Shown here: in pieces, positions 34,699-46,425 of the stretch
Position numbering within the stretch: position 1 is the first letter of the stretch
How the letters are laid out: each line of letters opens with the position of its first letter
Translations under genes and position numbers: made by a program
Assembly: GCA_965644295.1 (NCBI GenBank)
Contig: CBFFRP010000370.1
Span: 124,001 to 188,000, forward strand
DNA from: Paraphysomonas bandaiensis
Lineage: Eukaryota > Chrysophyceae
Direction of reading: 5' to 3'
Length of the DNA stretch: 64,000 nt
Notes under the pieces: model-generated
What the model was told of the DNA's origin: nothing
Databases searched by the model: none
The model's input: the letters and a program-made list of their open reading frames with translations, nothing else

Positions 34699-37600
34699 AT
34701 GGTTCTTCCTCTCTTATCAGAGAAAATCGTAGCCGACATAGTATCGAAATACGGACAAGTTAGTAAGCTAAACCTCTCTAGTAACGGTATCTCTCTCGTC
34801 CATCTCATGCTAGATTCACTCCTTATCATGACAGGTGTTCAAACTATTGAAAATATGAGTCAAATGCATGAATTAGAGAGATTAGGTATCTACACGTGTT
34901 TTCATATATAAGACTCTTGTTTATTACATGCAAACTAATGCCTCTATATGCATATATATATGTGTTATATGGAATATGTACTGGGAGTAATTTGCATACA
35001 GACCTTTCTTGCAATGAAATTGAAGATTTGAGTGGACTGTGTGGCTTGAATAGTCTCAGAGAACTTGATCTTCACGACAATAAAATGTACGTGGTCGCAT
35101 GCTCGACGCGAATGCTTGTGATGCATATGTAATATATAATTTTCGTTAGCTCAAATGTAAACTGTCTTGAGACTCTTCGAGGGCTGCGTGTATTAGATTT
35201 ATCGGGCAATTATATACGAGATCTTGATAGTATGGAAGGCCTTAGACGTACGGGAGCAATACGGTCCTTGTGTCTCCTTGGGAATCCTATCTGCCGATCC
35301 CCGCTGGTCTACCCGCAGGGCATCTTTGCTGCGTTGCCTTCATTACAGTTGCTGGATAACAGGTTGTCTCTGTGTTTTTCATGAAGTATGTGACTTTTAA
35401 CTTTTCCATAGGACACTGGAGGAGCATTTAGCAGATGATGACAAGAGAAGTGAGGACAGCGAAATGCCCACCGCTCGCATTGTGCCGTTGTCTCCCCCCG
35501 CACCCGCTGTACCTTCCTTCTCTTCTCCACCCTCTACTCATGGTAGCGAAGCTTATCTCCGTCATAAGGTGTTGTGTGAAGTCGATGATGGGTAAAAGTC
35601 ACTGGTCGTTTATAGGTATCTCAGCTGGAGGCAGAGGTGGCGGCTTATCAAGACATGTTCCAGAAACAAGAATCCGTTCTGGCGTATACTGAATCTACAC
35701 GGTATCCTACGTCTCTACCAGTTGAAAATCGTGATCAGTTCCTTCGTGACCGGTCATCATTCCCATTCAGCTCGCTTTTGAGTGAGTGGCGAGAGAGAGC
35801 ACACCGTAGTACTATTCGTTTGCTACTGGCGGAGCGGAGAGCGGAGCAGCTTGAGCAGCAGTTGCGTCGAATGGAGGAGGAACACAAACAGCAGCGACAA
35901 GCTGCAAATCTAAATGCCAGCAATCTTCAAGCCCGACTACGGGCAGCCGATTCCTTGGTATCCGAGCAACAGAAACGGGTGGAGGGACTTGTGGCTGAAC
36001 TGGAGAAGGAACAAGAAGGCAGGGAGCGCGCTGAAGAGGAAGTGCGCAGACACGAAAGGGGACTCAAGGGAATACGTGGCTTTCTGAATGACTACAGGAG
36101 CAAAATGGACAAGGAGATGGTGGCCGCTAGTGTGTTGGAGCTAAAGGTATGACATAATGCTGTGGGAGTCCATATGTGCATAAGGTGCTGTCATGCATTA
36201 GATGAATAAACGGCTGCACTCGATGGAGGGCCGTCTGGAGGGAGCGGCCAAACGCATAGATATGCTCGGGTCCCTTCTAGAACAAAAGGAGGTTCAGCTG
36301 CGGAATTCTCAGGCAGCCCTAGCTGCGGAGCGACGTCTATTCTGGCTTAAACAGGAAACTGCTGCATGTAGAAGAGGGGGTGAGGCTGAGGAAGAGTATG
36401 GGACAGATGAGGGCTTCCTGTCGGACGTTCGCATTACTCCAGAGGTTGTATCATGCACTGATCTATTATGTCGAGTGTGAGTATAATGGGTTATTTACAG
36501 ACAGAGTCGCTGCTGCGGGCTGTATTCCGTCAGTTGGACCCCCAGGACTCAGGAAGTGTACCGCGCGGACTTCTGCTGCAGTGCTTACGGTCAGTGGCTG
36601 ATAGTGGCCTCTTCAAGTGCCCCCCAGGGTCAGTGCGCACAGTGTGCGCGGATGGAGCCTGTGAGTCAGTGTGGGAGATATTGGTAGATAGGTTGCAGGA
36701 ACAGAATCAGTGTGATGAGGACAGAGAAGACAAGGACTCCCTTACATGGGGCGAGGTATGCACCCTGTCTCGTTCGGTGCATCTGTATTTGTTGTTAATG
36801 TACCTGTTGTAGTTCCTGTTGCTGCTGGTTCCAAAAGTTGAGGGTCATCCAGATCTAGGCGAGCGAAGTTCACTTGGAATCCATACACCAGCTGGGGGTG
36901 AGAGCGGACGAGGAAAAGATGATTTGTGTATCTGCTGCTGTGAAGCGTGTCAGCAATGTGTGTGGAAAATCTCTTCGGATGGCGAGGAGGGAGGATTTGT
37001 GCTGCAACCATCTCCCATTCGCGGCAAGGAGAGTGCTACTAAGGAAGATGTTGCATCTCGTCGCCCTAATTACAAAGGGGCGGTGTGTGGAAGGAGCCCC
37101 CTCAGTCATCAAGGCATGTAGTTGAATTGTTGCTGCCTCCTCTAATAACTTTCGTCAGACTATTTGTCTTTACATCGTGCCCGCTTGGTGGCAGATTGTC
37201 AGTGGGCAATGGTGCCATTACAGTTACCACCCATTGAGGAGATTTCGTCTGCATCAGAGCGGGTCGAGGGTCGCGCTGCATTACAGCCTACCAGCTGGCT
37301 TGTGAACTATGCAGGTGGTTTAATGTATGTGTAAACGATGTAGTTGTTTGAAGTTATGATGGGTATAGGCGGATCACGTACCTGCTGCGGAGACTCATGT
37401 GATGTAGCTCGTTTGAAACGCGAGGCTATACGGCTGGCAAGGGAAAGAGCCTTCTTACTTCGAAGGTCTGGTTTGTTATTATCTTTAAGTTTGATTTGCT
37501 CAACTATGTTGTGGCGTGCGAATAGGCTGCAGGGCATGGGGAGAGCGCTTGAGAGAAGGGCAGAAAGCATCCGAGGATTCTTTGAGACTGACATACGCAG

Positions 37601-38722
37601 GGTATTTTCTTAGCCATATTCTCTTCTGGCCTTATGTTTGCTCTGTGTAGGCGGAACTCAAACTCTCTCGCGCCAGATCCGAGGTACACCTGACCTGCCG
37701 CACTGTTGTGTTATCTAATAGTGTACAAGCTGTCGGAGTGTCAGGCGCAACTACGGGAGCAGGAGGATCGCGCAAGCGTACTGGAACGCATGCTCAAGAC
37801 TGACAGGGCCAGTGCTGAGGAGCGTATTACTCGACTGGAACAGGTGATATAGGCGTTCGGGTGCTGTTTAACACCTTCACGCTGTTCTGTACGGCAGGAC
37901 AACTCTGAGCTGAGGGAGAGCGTGAGTGCACTATCGGAAAGAAAAGATTCAGATTTGATGAAGCAGATTGATGACAGTAATACAAGGGCATCGCGGCTGG
38001 AGTCAGAGTTGAGGATCTTGCGCAAGGAGCTATCGAAAAATGAGGTATGTCATATTTATTTGTTATATTGTAGTCAGTGGAATATGCGGGGTAGGTCACC
38101 AATAAGACGCTACAGCGAGATCTAATTCGGCACCAGGTAAACCTTAGTTTATGTTGCGTTCGGAGTCTAACAATGTGGTATTTTTTTGTATCAGACCACG
38201 GCTTCTACATCACAAGACACAATTTTAGAGCTGCGGGATAAAATAGTGGAACTGGAGGGCCGCCTGTCTGCCGTTGGACATGAAAAGGCGTCTCTGATCA
38301 GTAAGCTCACTGAGGCTGAGCTGAATGTAGATCGACTTACAGAGAATTTGCGAGCAATGGAAATGAATGAAAAAGTAGGCTGTGAAGAGTGTGGGACACA
38401 GACTGATAAGTGTAGGGAGGAGCAGGAGTGGATGCCGAATCCCCCTGTAAATATGACACAACACCTCAAACAGGACTCCACTGAAAGTAGTCTTCCGCAG
38501 TCGAACACGGCAATGCGACACACTGGACTTGGACATCAGGTGGCTCCGCAGCATGACTTGGCTCATCATACATCTTCTCGCATTGCTTCAAGTGGTGCAC
38601 TTCCTTCAACTCCGTCTTCCCGCATTGCATCAAGTGTTGCAGCACCTTCAACTGCTGCATACATGGATAGTGTTGCTAAGAAACTCCGTATGATGGCCGC
38701 TCAATTGAACGAACAGGGATAG
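34699..38722 (+). CDS. LRR and coiled-coil protein, LRRCC1-like
   Basis: Sixteen exons, about 1010 residues: 34699-34786, 34835-34885, 35002-35086, 35150-35362, 35412-35568, 35616-36146, 36202-36444, 36501-36755, 36859-37117, 37159-37314, 37369-37465, 37526-37601, 37651-37683, 37730-37843, 37898-38044, 38195-38722. The first 145 residues are SDS22-type LRRs (KLNLSSNGVQTIENM, LDLSCNEIEDLSGL, LRELDLHDNKI, LRVLDLSGNYI) with an LRR cap ending at LLGNPI. Next come a Pro/Ser linker, long heptad coiled coils (about 200-450), a helical middle region, more coiled coil and a Ser-rich tail with two SSRIAS repeats. LRRCC1/CLERC-type proteins sit at centrioles; a centrosomal or ciliary role is inferred. 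The 60-bp intron at 37466-37525 is in frame and could be retained. Confidence 0.85.
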
Positions 38723-40891
38723 CTAAATTTACTTACAACAGCTTAGTATATGTTTTATTTGTGTTCGAAGTGAGTATTAGAAGTATGCCCACTGTAAAAT
38801 TATTAGAATTTTAGTATATCTAATATCAATATTTTATTCCTCGTGTGAATTGCGTTTCAAGAAATTGAAGTCTTTGAAATCACCCTCTACCGAATGAGGA
38901 GTAGCGTTTATTTCAGATTTTTCAGCATAGTAATCTTTTGCTAACATAGCCTCTAAATATATTAGAAGAAGAATATGTTACAATGGAGTCAAGCCCCAGA
39001 GACTTATTTTAATGAAATTACATTAGTATTAGTCTGTCTATACCTCTCCGTCAATCACATAAAACAGTATCTTTTTTACAATCACCAATATTAGATGATT
39101 GCATTTTAGTGAGTATTTTTAACATCGTTCATAGATTCAGGTATATCCCTTAACGCGTTAATACAACAAGATGATAATACGAGTATACATAATTAGTCTC
39201 TATCTTCTAATTAATACGAAGTGTATCTTTCATTAAACATTAACTAAAAATTTATTTATTTTATCGAAAGGTACAAAGCAAATTGGTTATTACAAAGAAA
39301 CCTACTTTTTGTCGCGCTATTACGAAAATTTACTCTGGCTTTTTTCCAATCTGTACTCGGTATTCTTGAATCTAGCAAAAATTTTAAATAAAATAAAGAA
39401 ATCACAATTATTGCCATATAGTAATAGGCGTTTAAGAGTTAATGATTAACTGTGATATCCTACCATTTAACTCTACAAAAGCTGATTGTGCGTCACCGCA
39501 AGCACTAAGGTGCAACTATCATTTTGCTCTATCACTTAAAGCAAACGCAGTGAGCAAGCAGAATGTATACCTGACATCTGCTGACTTCAGGAATTTTGAG
39601 TCTTTAAGGTGGACAGCGCAGATGCTTGACTTCAGCAGGTAGCCCAATACCCCGGATTCCTTGAGGTGGGCTCATTCCGGATTCCTGTTTCGTCAAGGCC
39701 CAAAAACGACTACACAAGTGACACTTAGTAATGTTCCTTTTGTACCACGCAGGTAGTTGGCTATATGAGTAGGCAGAACTATTCGATTAGGGTTAGGGTT
39801 ACCACAGATATCTATCTGCTGACTATATATAATATGCTGCTCACGTTAGTTTCCAGGAGAAGTATCTCCAGTAACGTTGGTATTTGATGTGTTGCAACCT
39901 TACTATACTTTCACTGAGACAGATACTACTATATGAAAAGCCTCAGAGTGCATCACTTACACAATACATGCAGTGTTTGCTGGTCTCATTGGGCGCTCCT
40001 CTAGACCCAGATGGCTTCTTTTTTCTTTGGACTACACCGAACTGATCAAACTTTGGAGTTGCTTCCAATCCAAACTATCAGACGCTACCATATTGGAAAT
40101 TGACATTATTATTAGATAGGTTATTTGAGTAATGAAACTTAGATGATCACTTAAATCTGAAAATTATAAAGTTATAAATAACATCACACATCATTCATTG
40201 TCATTTACCAACTTGTTTATCTCTTCTACACCAACTATTTATTGTACGATCGTATATCGTCACTATCTTGTACGGTCTTACAGTCAATATATTTCAGTTT
40301 CATTACTACACCTACTGTAATGCTGAGTAACGATTATAATTTATAATTCATATACCTAGAACTACAGCAGCTAAACTCAACACTTAAAGTATCGTTTACA
40401 ATTGAATATAGAGACTATAGAACTTGTACTCCATTACGTAGTACAAATGGTTCGTTGGGGTTAAGATCAAATAAACAATAAACCACTTCAATATCTATAT
40501 ATGACATAATTATTATCGAAAAACATCTTCCACATACATGACCTTGAGAAGAATTTATAAGAATTTAAGTGTACAGGTCAACATTCTAATTTGTAATATT
40601 GGCGTGGACACTGATAACCTAAAAAGTACAGCGAATAAAGGTTAACAGTGTATGATATTTAAGTCGCATGTGCGGCAACCACAATTAACATACAAAGCAG
40701 ACAATAAATTAGTGCCAAGTAGCCGTAAAGCACAACACGCTTCATTGCGTTCTGCTACAGATGACGCGAGATGCTAGACCGCTACCGAATGAGGGCGAAA
40801 ACAATTTCAAACTATGATATATTCAGCCAGAAAAAGTTGTGTGTGGAGAAGTAGACAAACAACCCACATCAAAGAAGAAATTAGCAGATCA
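38723..40891. other. AT-rich intergenic region with family A repeat
   Basis: Between convergent genes. Apart from the repeat copy at 39420-39910 I see no coding sequence. Its right part (39780-39801) includes two and a half TTAGGG units. Confidence 0.65.
39420..39910 (+). mobile_element. Dispersed repeat family A, copy 3 (longest with copy 1)
   Basis: Aligns with the complement of 11645-12095. A 66-codon frame is open through the core (CASPQALRCNYHF, then LTSADF, TAQMLDFSR). The complement of 57660-57900 shares TGAGCAAGCAGAATG and GACATCTGCTGACTT. It is probably a remnant of a coding retroelement; the coding part is not identified. Confidence 0.75.
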
Positions 40892-42121
40892 TCACTTCTG
40901 ACCCCAGAAGTCATCGTCAACATCGTCATCCTCGTTCAGACCAAGCTGAGAAGATGAACCAAATAAGTCAGATCCACCGAGTAAGTCCGTATCAATGCGG
41001 AAAAAACCGTCGCTTTCGGAAAATGCATCATAAAATCCCAAATCTCCATCATAGTCGACTCTATCCTCATCAGCAAAAAGATTCTCACTGGTGGGACTGC
41101 GCCGACGAGCTGATTCATTCTCCTTAGCATCTTGTGGTACCTCTCTTGTCTTTAGTCCAACCTTTTCGAAAGAAAAGGAAGATGCTCCAAGAAGTACTCG
41201 CATATCACTAGCAGTGGGAGCTTGTCCATCCCTCCACTCCTCTGGCAGATGCTGCTGCGCCCTCGCTGGTTCAGAAATTCGCCCGCGTCCACGAGCGGAC
41301 ATGCGGGCCTGCGCAGAATATTCACTATCTGTCCCACTGCTTATACTTTGGCCACTATTAGACAGACGAGAGTAAGAGCGCAAATCAGTAGCAATGCTCG
41401 TAAGAAGACTGGAGTGAATGCTGTCGTCTGAACTGCTCGGACCCGTTGTATGATCACTCTCACTGCCATTTATCATCCCACACTGTCGTTCATATAACTC
41501 CTCCATTGCAGCCAGCTTTTGCATCCTTGAGGGCTGTATAGATGCCCGGTGATTCGAATTACACGGCTGTCGAGTATGCTGAGACAGGAGACTAACAAGT
41601 CCACTTGGCATAGGCTGATTGCGTTTATTAGACACACTCTCTGGCACCTCAAATCCATTCTCATGTTTGGTTACAGGATGCACAGTTGGTGCATTCATAA
41701 CCACTGATTGACTACCTGATCCACTCTTTGGATTATATCTCATTCCATTGGCTTTAAAATACTCAGAATATCTCTCTATGGATGGATAATATCCATCCGA
41801 TCCATTCCTCTGTAATGTATACATATCTCTCATATGATTCGATCCGTTTCCTCCAACAGACGCCCCGTTTGTCCCAATCGGTCGACTGAATCCTATCGAC
41901 TCACCTGATGACTTAAACACAGGCTCATTAACCGTATTCAGAGTGTCATTCCCCATGAATCTCTTCCCTCTTTCATTATCATCATGATCGTCTTTCTTTC
42001 GTTTATTATATTTACGTTTCTGTATTTGTTTCGATGTATTGGCGGATAATACACTCACATCCTCTGAATCACCTGGAAACACACTCTCGACTGTACTGTC
42101 ATCATCAAAAAACATCCTCAA
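40892..42121 (-). CDS. Acidic, low-complexity, probably nuclear protein (unknown)
   Basis: Intronless, 409 residues. The sequence is rich in Ser, Asn, Gly and Asp and is predicted to be largely disordered by eye. A basic cluster KRKYNKRKKDDHDDNERGKR (about 35-54) resembles a bipartite nuclear localisation signal, and an RGRGR patch occurs near 283. The C-terminus is acidic and ends DDDVDDDFWGQK. No folded domain is recognised. It could be a transcription or chromatin regulator, but that is only compositional inference. Divergent from the gene at 42751. Confidence 0.75.
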   Translation of the reverse strand: MRMFFDDDSTVESVFPGDSEDVSVLSANTSKQIQKRKYNKRKKDDHDDNERGKRFMGNDTLNTVNEPVFKSSGESIGFSRPIGTNGASVGGNGSNHMRDMYTLQRNGSDGYYPSIERYSEYFKANGMRYNPKSGSGSQSVVMNAPTVHPVTKHENGFEVPESVSNKRNQPMPSGLVSLLSQHTRQPCNSNHRASIQPSRMQKLAAMEELYERQCGMINGSESDHTTGPSSSDDSIHSSLLTSIATDLRSYSRLSNSGQSISSGTDSEYSAQARMSARGRGRISEPARAQQHLPEEWRDGQAPTASDMRVLLGASSFSFEKVGLKTREVPQDAKENESARRRSPTSENLFADEDRVDYDGDLGFYDAFSESDGFFRIDTDLLGGSDLFGSSSQLGLNEDDDVDDDFWGQK

Positions 42122-42630
42122 ACACTGTCAGTGGGTCTCTATTACCCTCCACCCATACCCCTCATAGCTCTTATATAGTCACCTCACTATGAAGGTGTTC
42201 ATGTGTGTATACACTCCTATGCTTGTATATATATATATCCACACTTAGAATTCACATACTAACGAAGTTTGACTGGTGAGATGTCTATATACTAAATCCT
42301 CGCTTTGGATTGGATGATATACACTTCACTTCATTGTATACCAATCTACGCACCAATTTCGTTGAGTGCTAAAAAAATGACATCATCATAAATCTACCAT
42401 CTGACATCACTTGAAGCTTCTATATAAAGAAGGAAGGGATCTTATTCCCATACCATCCGCTAATGCCGTACTACAATTGCGTATGGTATTTGACGGTACG
42501 TACAGAAGAGTCATCATCAGCAGAACGGAGAACAGATGTGTTGAAGGGGACGCTGAACCCTAAATATGTCTGTAGAACTTCTTGATGGTACTCCTGCTGC
42601 TGTAGTTAGGCGGGTGCACCAGTACAGTCC

Positions 42631-42711
42631 TGTATGTATGTATGTATGTATGTATGTATGTATGTATGTATGTATGTATGTATGTATGTATGTATGTATG
42701 TATGTATGTAT
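42631..42711. repeat. (TGTA)n microsatellite, about 80 bp
   Basis: Pure array ending 40 bp upstream of the start codon at 42751. An alternative upstream ATG at 42566 would read through the array in another frame. Confidence 0.97.
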
Positions 42712-42750
42712 CTTGGGCGGTGTTTGGACTCCCTCACAGTACTGCGTTGA

Positions 42751-43425
42751 ATGTATCCCACGACAGAATCAATTCAAACCGCTTCTAATCCTCAACCTTC
42801 TGAAGACATCTGGGTATATGTGTGGAATTTAACCTCAGATGGTGTTGGTCATACTGGGATTCAAGTGGGGGATACTTACATGAGTATTCATCCAGGCCGT
42901 GTGCCTGCTGTAGGCCCCACGATAGTATTCCCCTTGCCTGCAATCCTTGCATCGAAGTTAACGGATGATATGGAATCAGAGGCTGCTGCTTCAAGAAAAG
43001 ATACTGTCGACCCAGACAGTTTCTATTGCGGTGTTGCTTCTGATACGCATCTTGACCAGAGAGCACCTGATCGCATATATAGAGTAGCTGGGCTCGATAC
43101 AGCTGCTATGCGTAAGACCATGAGGCAAGTCGAAGCAGGAGTTGAGTCTGATAATATCTCATATCAGCTCGTTCCTCGAATTAACGCCCTGAGTTTTTTC
43201 AAGGAGTTACCCGCCTATCTTTCTCAAGATCCTGTTGATATGACTTTGACGAGAGAGCAGCCTTCCCAGAAGCAACGGGGAGCGGTTTATAACTGTGCTA
43301 CACTAGTAGATCATCTTTTGCAAGCAGGAGGCATGCGCCCTGTACCCCACTCACGTATCCCTTGGGAACCAACGCCCAATGCGATAGCAGATCACGTTGA
43401 AGAGAGTGGATTTAGGCCTACTTGA
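42751..43425 (+). CDS. Putative papain-like (NlpC/P60-LRAT superfamily) protein
   Basis: Intronless, 224 residues. Near the N-terminus WVYVWNLTSDGVGHTGIQVG carries a His on a strand after a VWN block. Near the C-terminus YNCATLVDHLLQAGGMRP carries a Cys at the start of a helix. This His-before-Cys order is that of circularly permuted NlpC/P60 members (LRAT/PPPDE type), which act as acyltransferases, amidases or peptidases. The third catalytic residue is not obvious and overall similarity is low, so it could be an unrelated fold. No signal peptide. Confidence 0.6.
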   Translation: MYPTTESIQTASNPQPSEDIWVYVWNLTSDGVGHTGIQVGDTYMSIHPGRVPAVGPTIVFPLPAILASKLTDDMESEAAASRKDTVDPDSFYCGVASDTHLDQRAPDRIYRVAGLDTAAMRKTMRQVEAGVESDNISYQLVPRINALSFFKELPAYLSQDPVDMTLTREQPSQKQRGAVYNCATLVDHLLQAGGMRPVPHSRIPWEPTPNAIADHVEESGFRPT

Positions 43426-43499
43426 TAAATAAATAACCATGTATTAAGCTAAAAGTATCTTAATTTTACTTTATGATAAGGTTATGCTCAAATTTGGCA

Positions 43500-44481
43500 A
43501 AACGACTAAAAAGACAATAGGTTGTATGGTTTCAAGTATCGTTTTCACGTAGTTCAAGCCATACAGCGTTTGCAATGGCAAGCGTACAAGCAAGCCCTGT
43601 ACCTAAAATCCAAGAAAAATGATAATGCCTTACTGTTGATTGTCACTTGGAATGATAAGACGGTTCTTGAGCAGCTGAGGTCTATTCACGAAGAGATTAA
43701 TCGCGGGGTTTCTTTTTTTGTTTTTTAGATATGGCAGGTTTTCGTGTGTCAATCCACCATTGTACCACCTTAAATCTTACTATACACCTACCCCACATAC
43801 TTATACAAGAACTACATGATATATAATGTATCAGGTAGAGTAAACAGTAATCACTGCTCATGATGACGTTGTCTGACCTGATTTTCATGCAGAATTTATC
43901 GAGTATGATGCGAGGACTTACACCATCGAGCCGAATCACTCATAAGCATACAGACAGTCGTGTGGACGAAATCACACTGCCCCCATTGAGGAAAGAAATG
44001 TTGTGATGAGGTTAAGCGCTTCCAGTGAATTCACCACATAAGCGAGAGGAAAATTTGGTGTTGGAGGCTTTGCCGGATCTGCCCAATGAGACGAGCAGCA
44101 TCCCCACTATGGCCACTGAAAGGGTAATTACCAAGGCTATCGATAATGCCACTGGGGTAGACATCAAGTAGGGGTTAAAAAGTTTACACCGTTCAGGAGC
44201 GTAGGGCCAGTCTCATTGCCAGGGTAATTGGTGGAAAGAGCGCTACATATGTTCTCACGGAGTACGGTGTCTCTATTCACACCCAAGAGTGGGACATGAA
44301 CACCACCAGGGAGTTGTTTGGACTCACCACGAAAGATATCCATACGTTTCGGAACGATCCAACTAACCACTCTGAGCTGCGAGAGGCCATCATGGAGCTA
44401 GATTACTCCCCGTCTGGTGCTAATGGTTTGCTTCACTCCATTGTTGATCGGGATATAGTGGCTACGAAGATGGAACTTTAA
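43500..44481 (+). pseudogene. Degenerate coding fragments of unknown origin
   Basis: Several short frames look coding but cannot be joined by plausible introns: RLQWQAYKQALYL near 43575, NLVLEALPDLPNETSSIPTM near 44055, and a 61-codon frame at 44296-44481 (TTRELFGLTTKDIHTF onward). Stops and frame changes lie between them. I read the region as a decayed gene or element. Confidence 0.4.
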
Positions 44482-44504
44482 GATAAAGCTGGATATGGGT
44501 AAAA

Positions 44505-44647
44505 GGGTGTGTCATGATGATAAACACAACTTTGATTTGTGTAGTCGTGCTGTAATAATGCCATGTAAAGTTTATAAGTGTATTTACTTTTAACAAACAA
44601 TAACATAGTCTTTTAGCAATTCCAATTTCTCACTTAATATGATTCGC
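44505..44647 (-). repeat. Family D segment, copy without insertion (empty site)
   Basis: Matches 47168-47733 apart from the 410-bp insertion there. Shared words are AAAAGGGTGTG.CATGATGAT, AACACAACTTTGATTTGTGT, CGTGCTGTAATAATG and, after the insertion point, AGCAATTCCA.TTTCTCACTTAA. It covers the 3' end of the 7-TM gene on the minus strand. Confidence 0.85.
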
Positions 44648-46084
44648 TATTACTAACGCTAACAACAAAGAGAAAAAACGATGCGATAGCTGTAGATACT
44701 TTGATGATCATGTTGAACGTGATAAATTGTCTAGTGCCATAAAATGGCACTCCAAGGGGAATAGCCTGCACTTTTAGGATAGCCATTTGATACGCAGAAA
44801 TATTGCTGCCTTCAAACTGCACATGGGCTTGTACATCACCGAGAGCCAACAAAATTCTGTATGTATAACGATCAGTCAGCGATGTGAAAAAAACACTTTT
44901 AATAATATATAAAATAATGCATAGTATATGAATGACTGAACAACAGGATGCAGTGTGGAAGCTACAGTAACCTCAAAAACACTAGTTAGACATGAATATA
45001 CGTACCTCTCATTCTGAGCGTACACACTAGCAACGCTGCATGATATAAGTAATAGAACTACGATATTTACACCAAGCCATATAACACCTGATATGGAGGT
45101 CCGACCAGGTAATTCGTTTAATAAAAAAGACTATACACAAAAATATGAGTGCCATGAATAACTGGTATATATTTCACTTACCTCAAGACGAAATGCAGTA
45201 AGGGGAGCGCAAATTCCAATATTCACCGTGGTCATAAGGCTAACTTTGGACACAAGAAGTTTATTAGCCCCATGAAGCTCATCATACCAGTCCATCAACT
45301 GTGCGACTGATAGTTCTTTGTTGTAACCCGTCCTAGAGGCAGTTATTCGAGAGACTAAGGCTTTAGTCCGGCAAACAAGTGCGTATGAAGGGATACATAT
45401 AAACATCATGGACAAAAACCAGCCATAGCTATAGAAATACCAAATGCAAATCCCAAATACAGTAAACCAAAAATTCGTAGTTAACGGAAGAATATCGTAG
45501 AAACCATCAACAGATATATAAACAATAGAAACACACGTTAAATTTACAATAACCCCTAACACCACGAGAGTAGTTACGAACCATGACACGCGGCTTACAT
45601 TTGTGTCATAGTCAGAGTCAATGTAGCCATGCTTACTGAACAGCTCGTTAGCATGAGACCTCAAAAGGGTGTGCATAAATTTGACAAGAGACTCCTTGCG
45701 GTAAATAATATCATACGCTATGAGTACATATATAGATGTGGAATGAATCATCCAAACCGCGTTACTCAGTCGGTGAAAAAAAGCATCATTTACTGATGAA
45801 AAGAACATGCTAATAAGAACCCCCACCAGAACAAGTATCATCACTGAAGATACCACAGTCGGAAGTACAGAAGAATTACGAAACATACACAAACCAGCCC
45901 ATCTCAATACACAAACTGGACCTTTCAAGTGTGGAACATCATCCACTAGAAGGGTGGTATTATCAAAGCTTGCTGCTGCACTGGAGAAACTCATTGGGAT
46001 CATAGTCGATGTTTTCGACGAGCTCTTGTTGCTCTGACGGACATCAGTACTATTCATAGATGCAGATGACACTGAACAATACAA
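44634..46084 (-). CDS. Seven-transmembrane protein resembling gustatory-receptor-like (GRL) family
   Basis: Three exons (46084-45182, 45130-45006, 44856-44634), 416 residues; an in-frame ATG at 46057 is a possible start. After an approximately 80-residue Ser/Thr-rich N-terminus, seven hydrophobic segments are visible (SSVMILVLVGVLISMFF, WMIHSTSIYVLIAYDII, VTTLVVLGVIVNLTCVSIVY, FWFTVFGICIWYFYSYGWFL, VNIGICAPLTAF, VNIVVLLLISCSVASVYA, NMIIKVSTAIASFFLFVV). The long segment-4 to segment-5 cytosolic loop with a LMDWYDELHGANKLL helix and the last helix after FYGTRQFITFNM fit the layout of insect GR/OR and protist GRL proteins, which form ligand-gated channels. The similarity is structural rather than clear in sequence. 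Confidence 0.7.
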
Positions 46085-46289
46085 CTATGACCTTGAAACC
46101 CTCCCTTTACAGCCTATAAGCGACACTGATATCTAAAGCCAGTGAGTTCAATCGATCAATTGCATTGCAGTGTTTTCTATACGCAAATTTGATGACTGCC
46201 ATTCAAACGAGTTGTAGCACTATCCTACGAATCATTTCCCTTCATATCGTATTGATTGGATGAGAGTGCTTCTCGTGATCTACCACGTT

Positions 46290-46425
46290 TCGGCAGTCTG
46301 CATCATATTTTTCGGAAACAGATTGAAGCAAAAATACTCTATATAACTTCAGTACAAATATGGCAGTAATACAGATAATTGTTGTCTCAATATTAGAGGC
46401 ATCTTTGAACAAAAAATATGGATAT
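46290..46425 (-). repeat. Dispersed repeat family C, copy 2
   Basis: Reverse complement of the 29515-29645 segment with about 85% identity. A 69-codon frame including DASNIETTIICITAIFVLKL remains open on the minus strand and contains a hydrophobic stretch. Confidence 0.8.

Noticed and set aside
36813-37121. Continuation of the LRR gene from 36813 (FLLLLVPKVEG frame)
   Set aside because: This frame ends early in a Gly/Cys-rich stretch; the acceptor at 36858 gives a helical frame that continues in phase through the next seven exons.
39786-39801. TTAGGGTTAGGG telomere-like repeat
   Set aside because: Only two and a half units inside a dispersed repeat; too short to mean a telomere or a fusion site.
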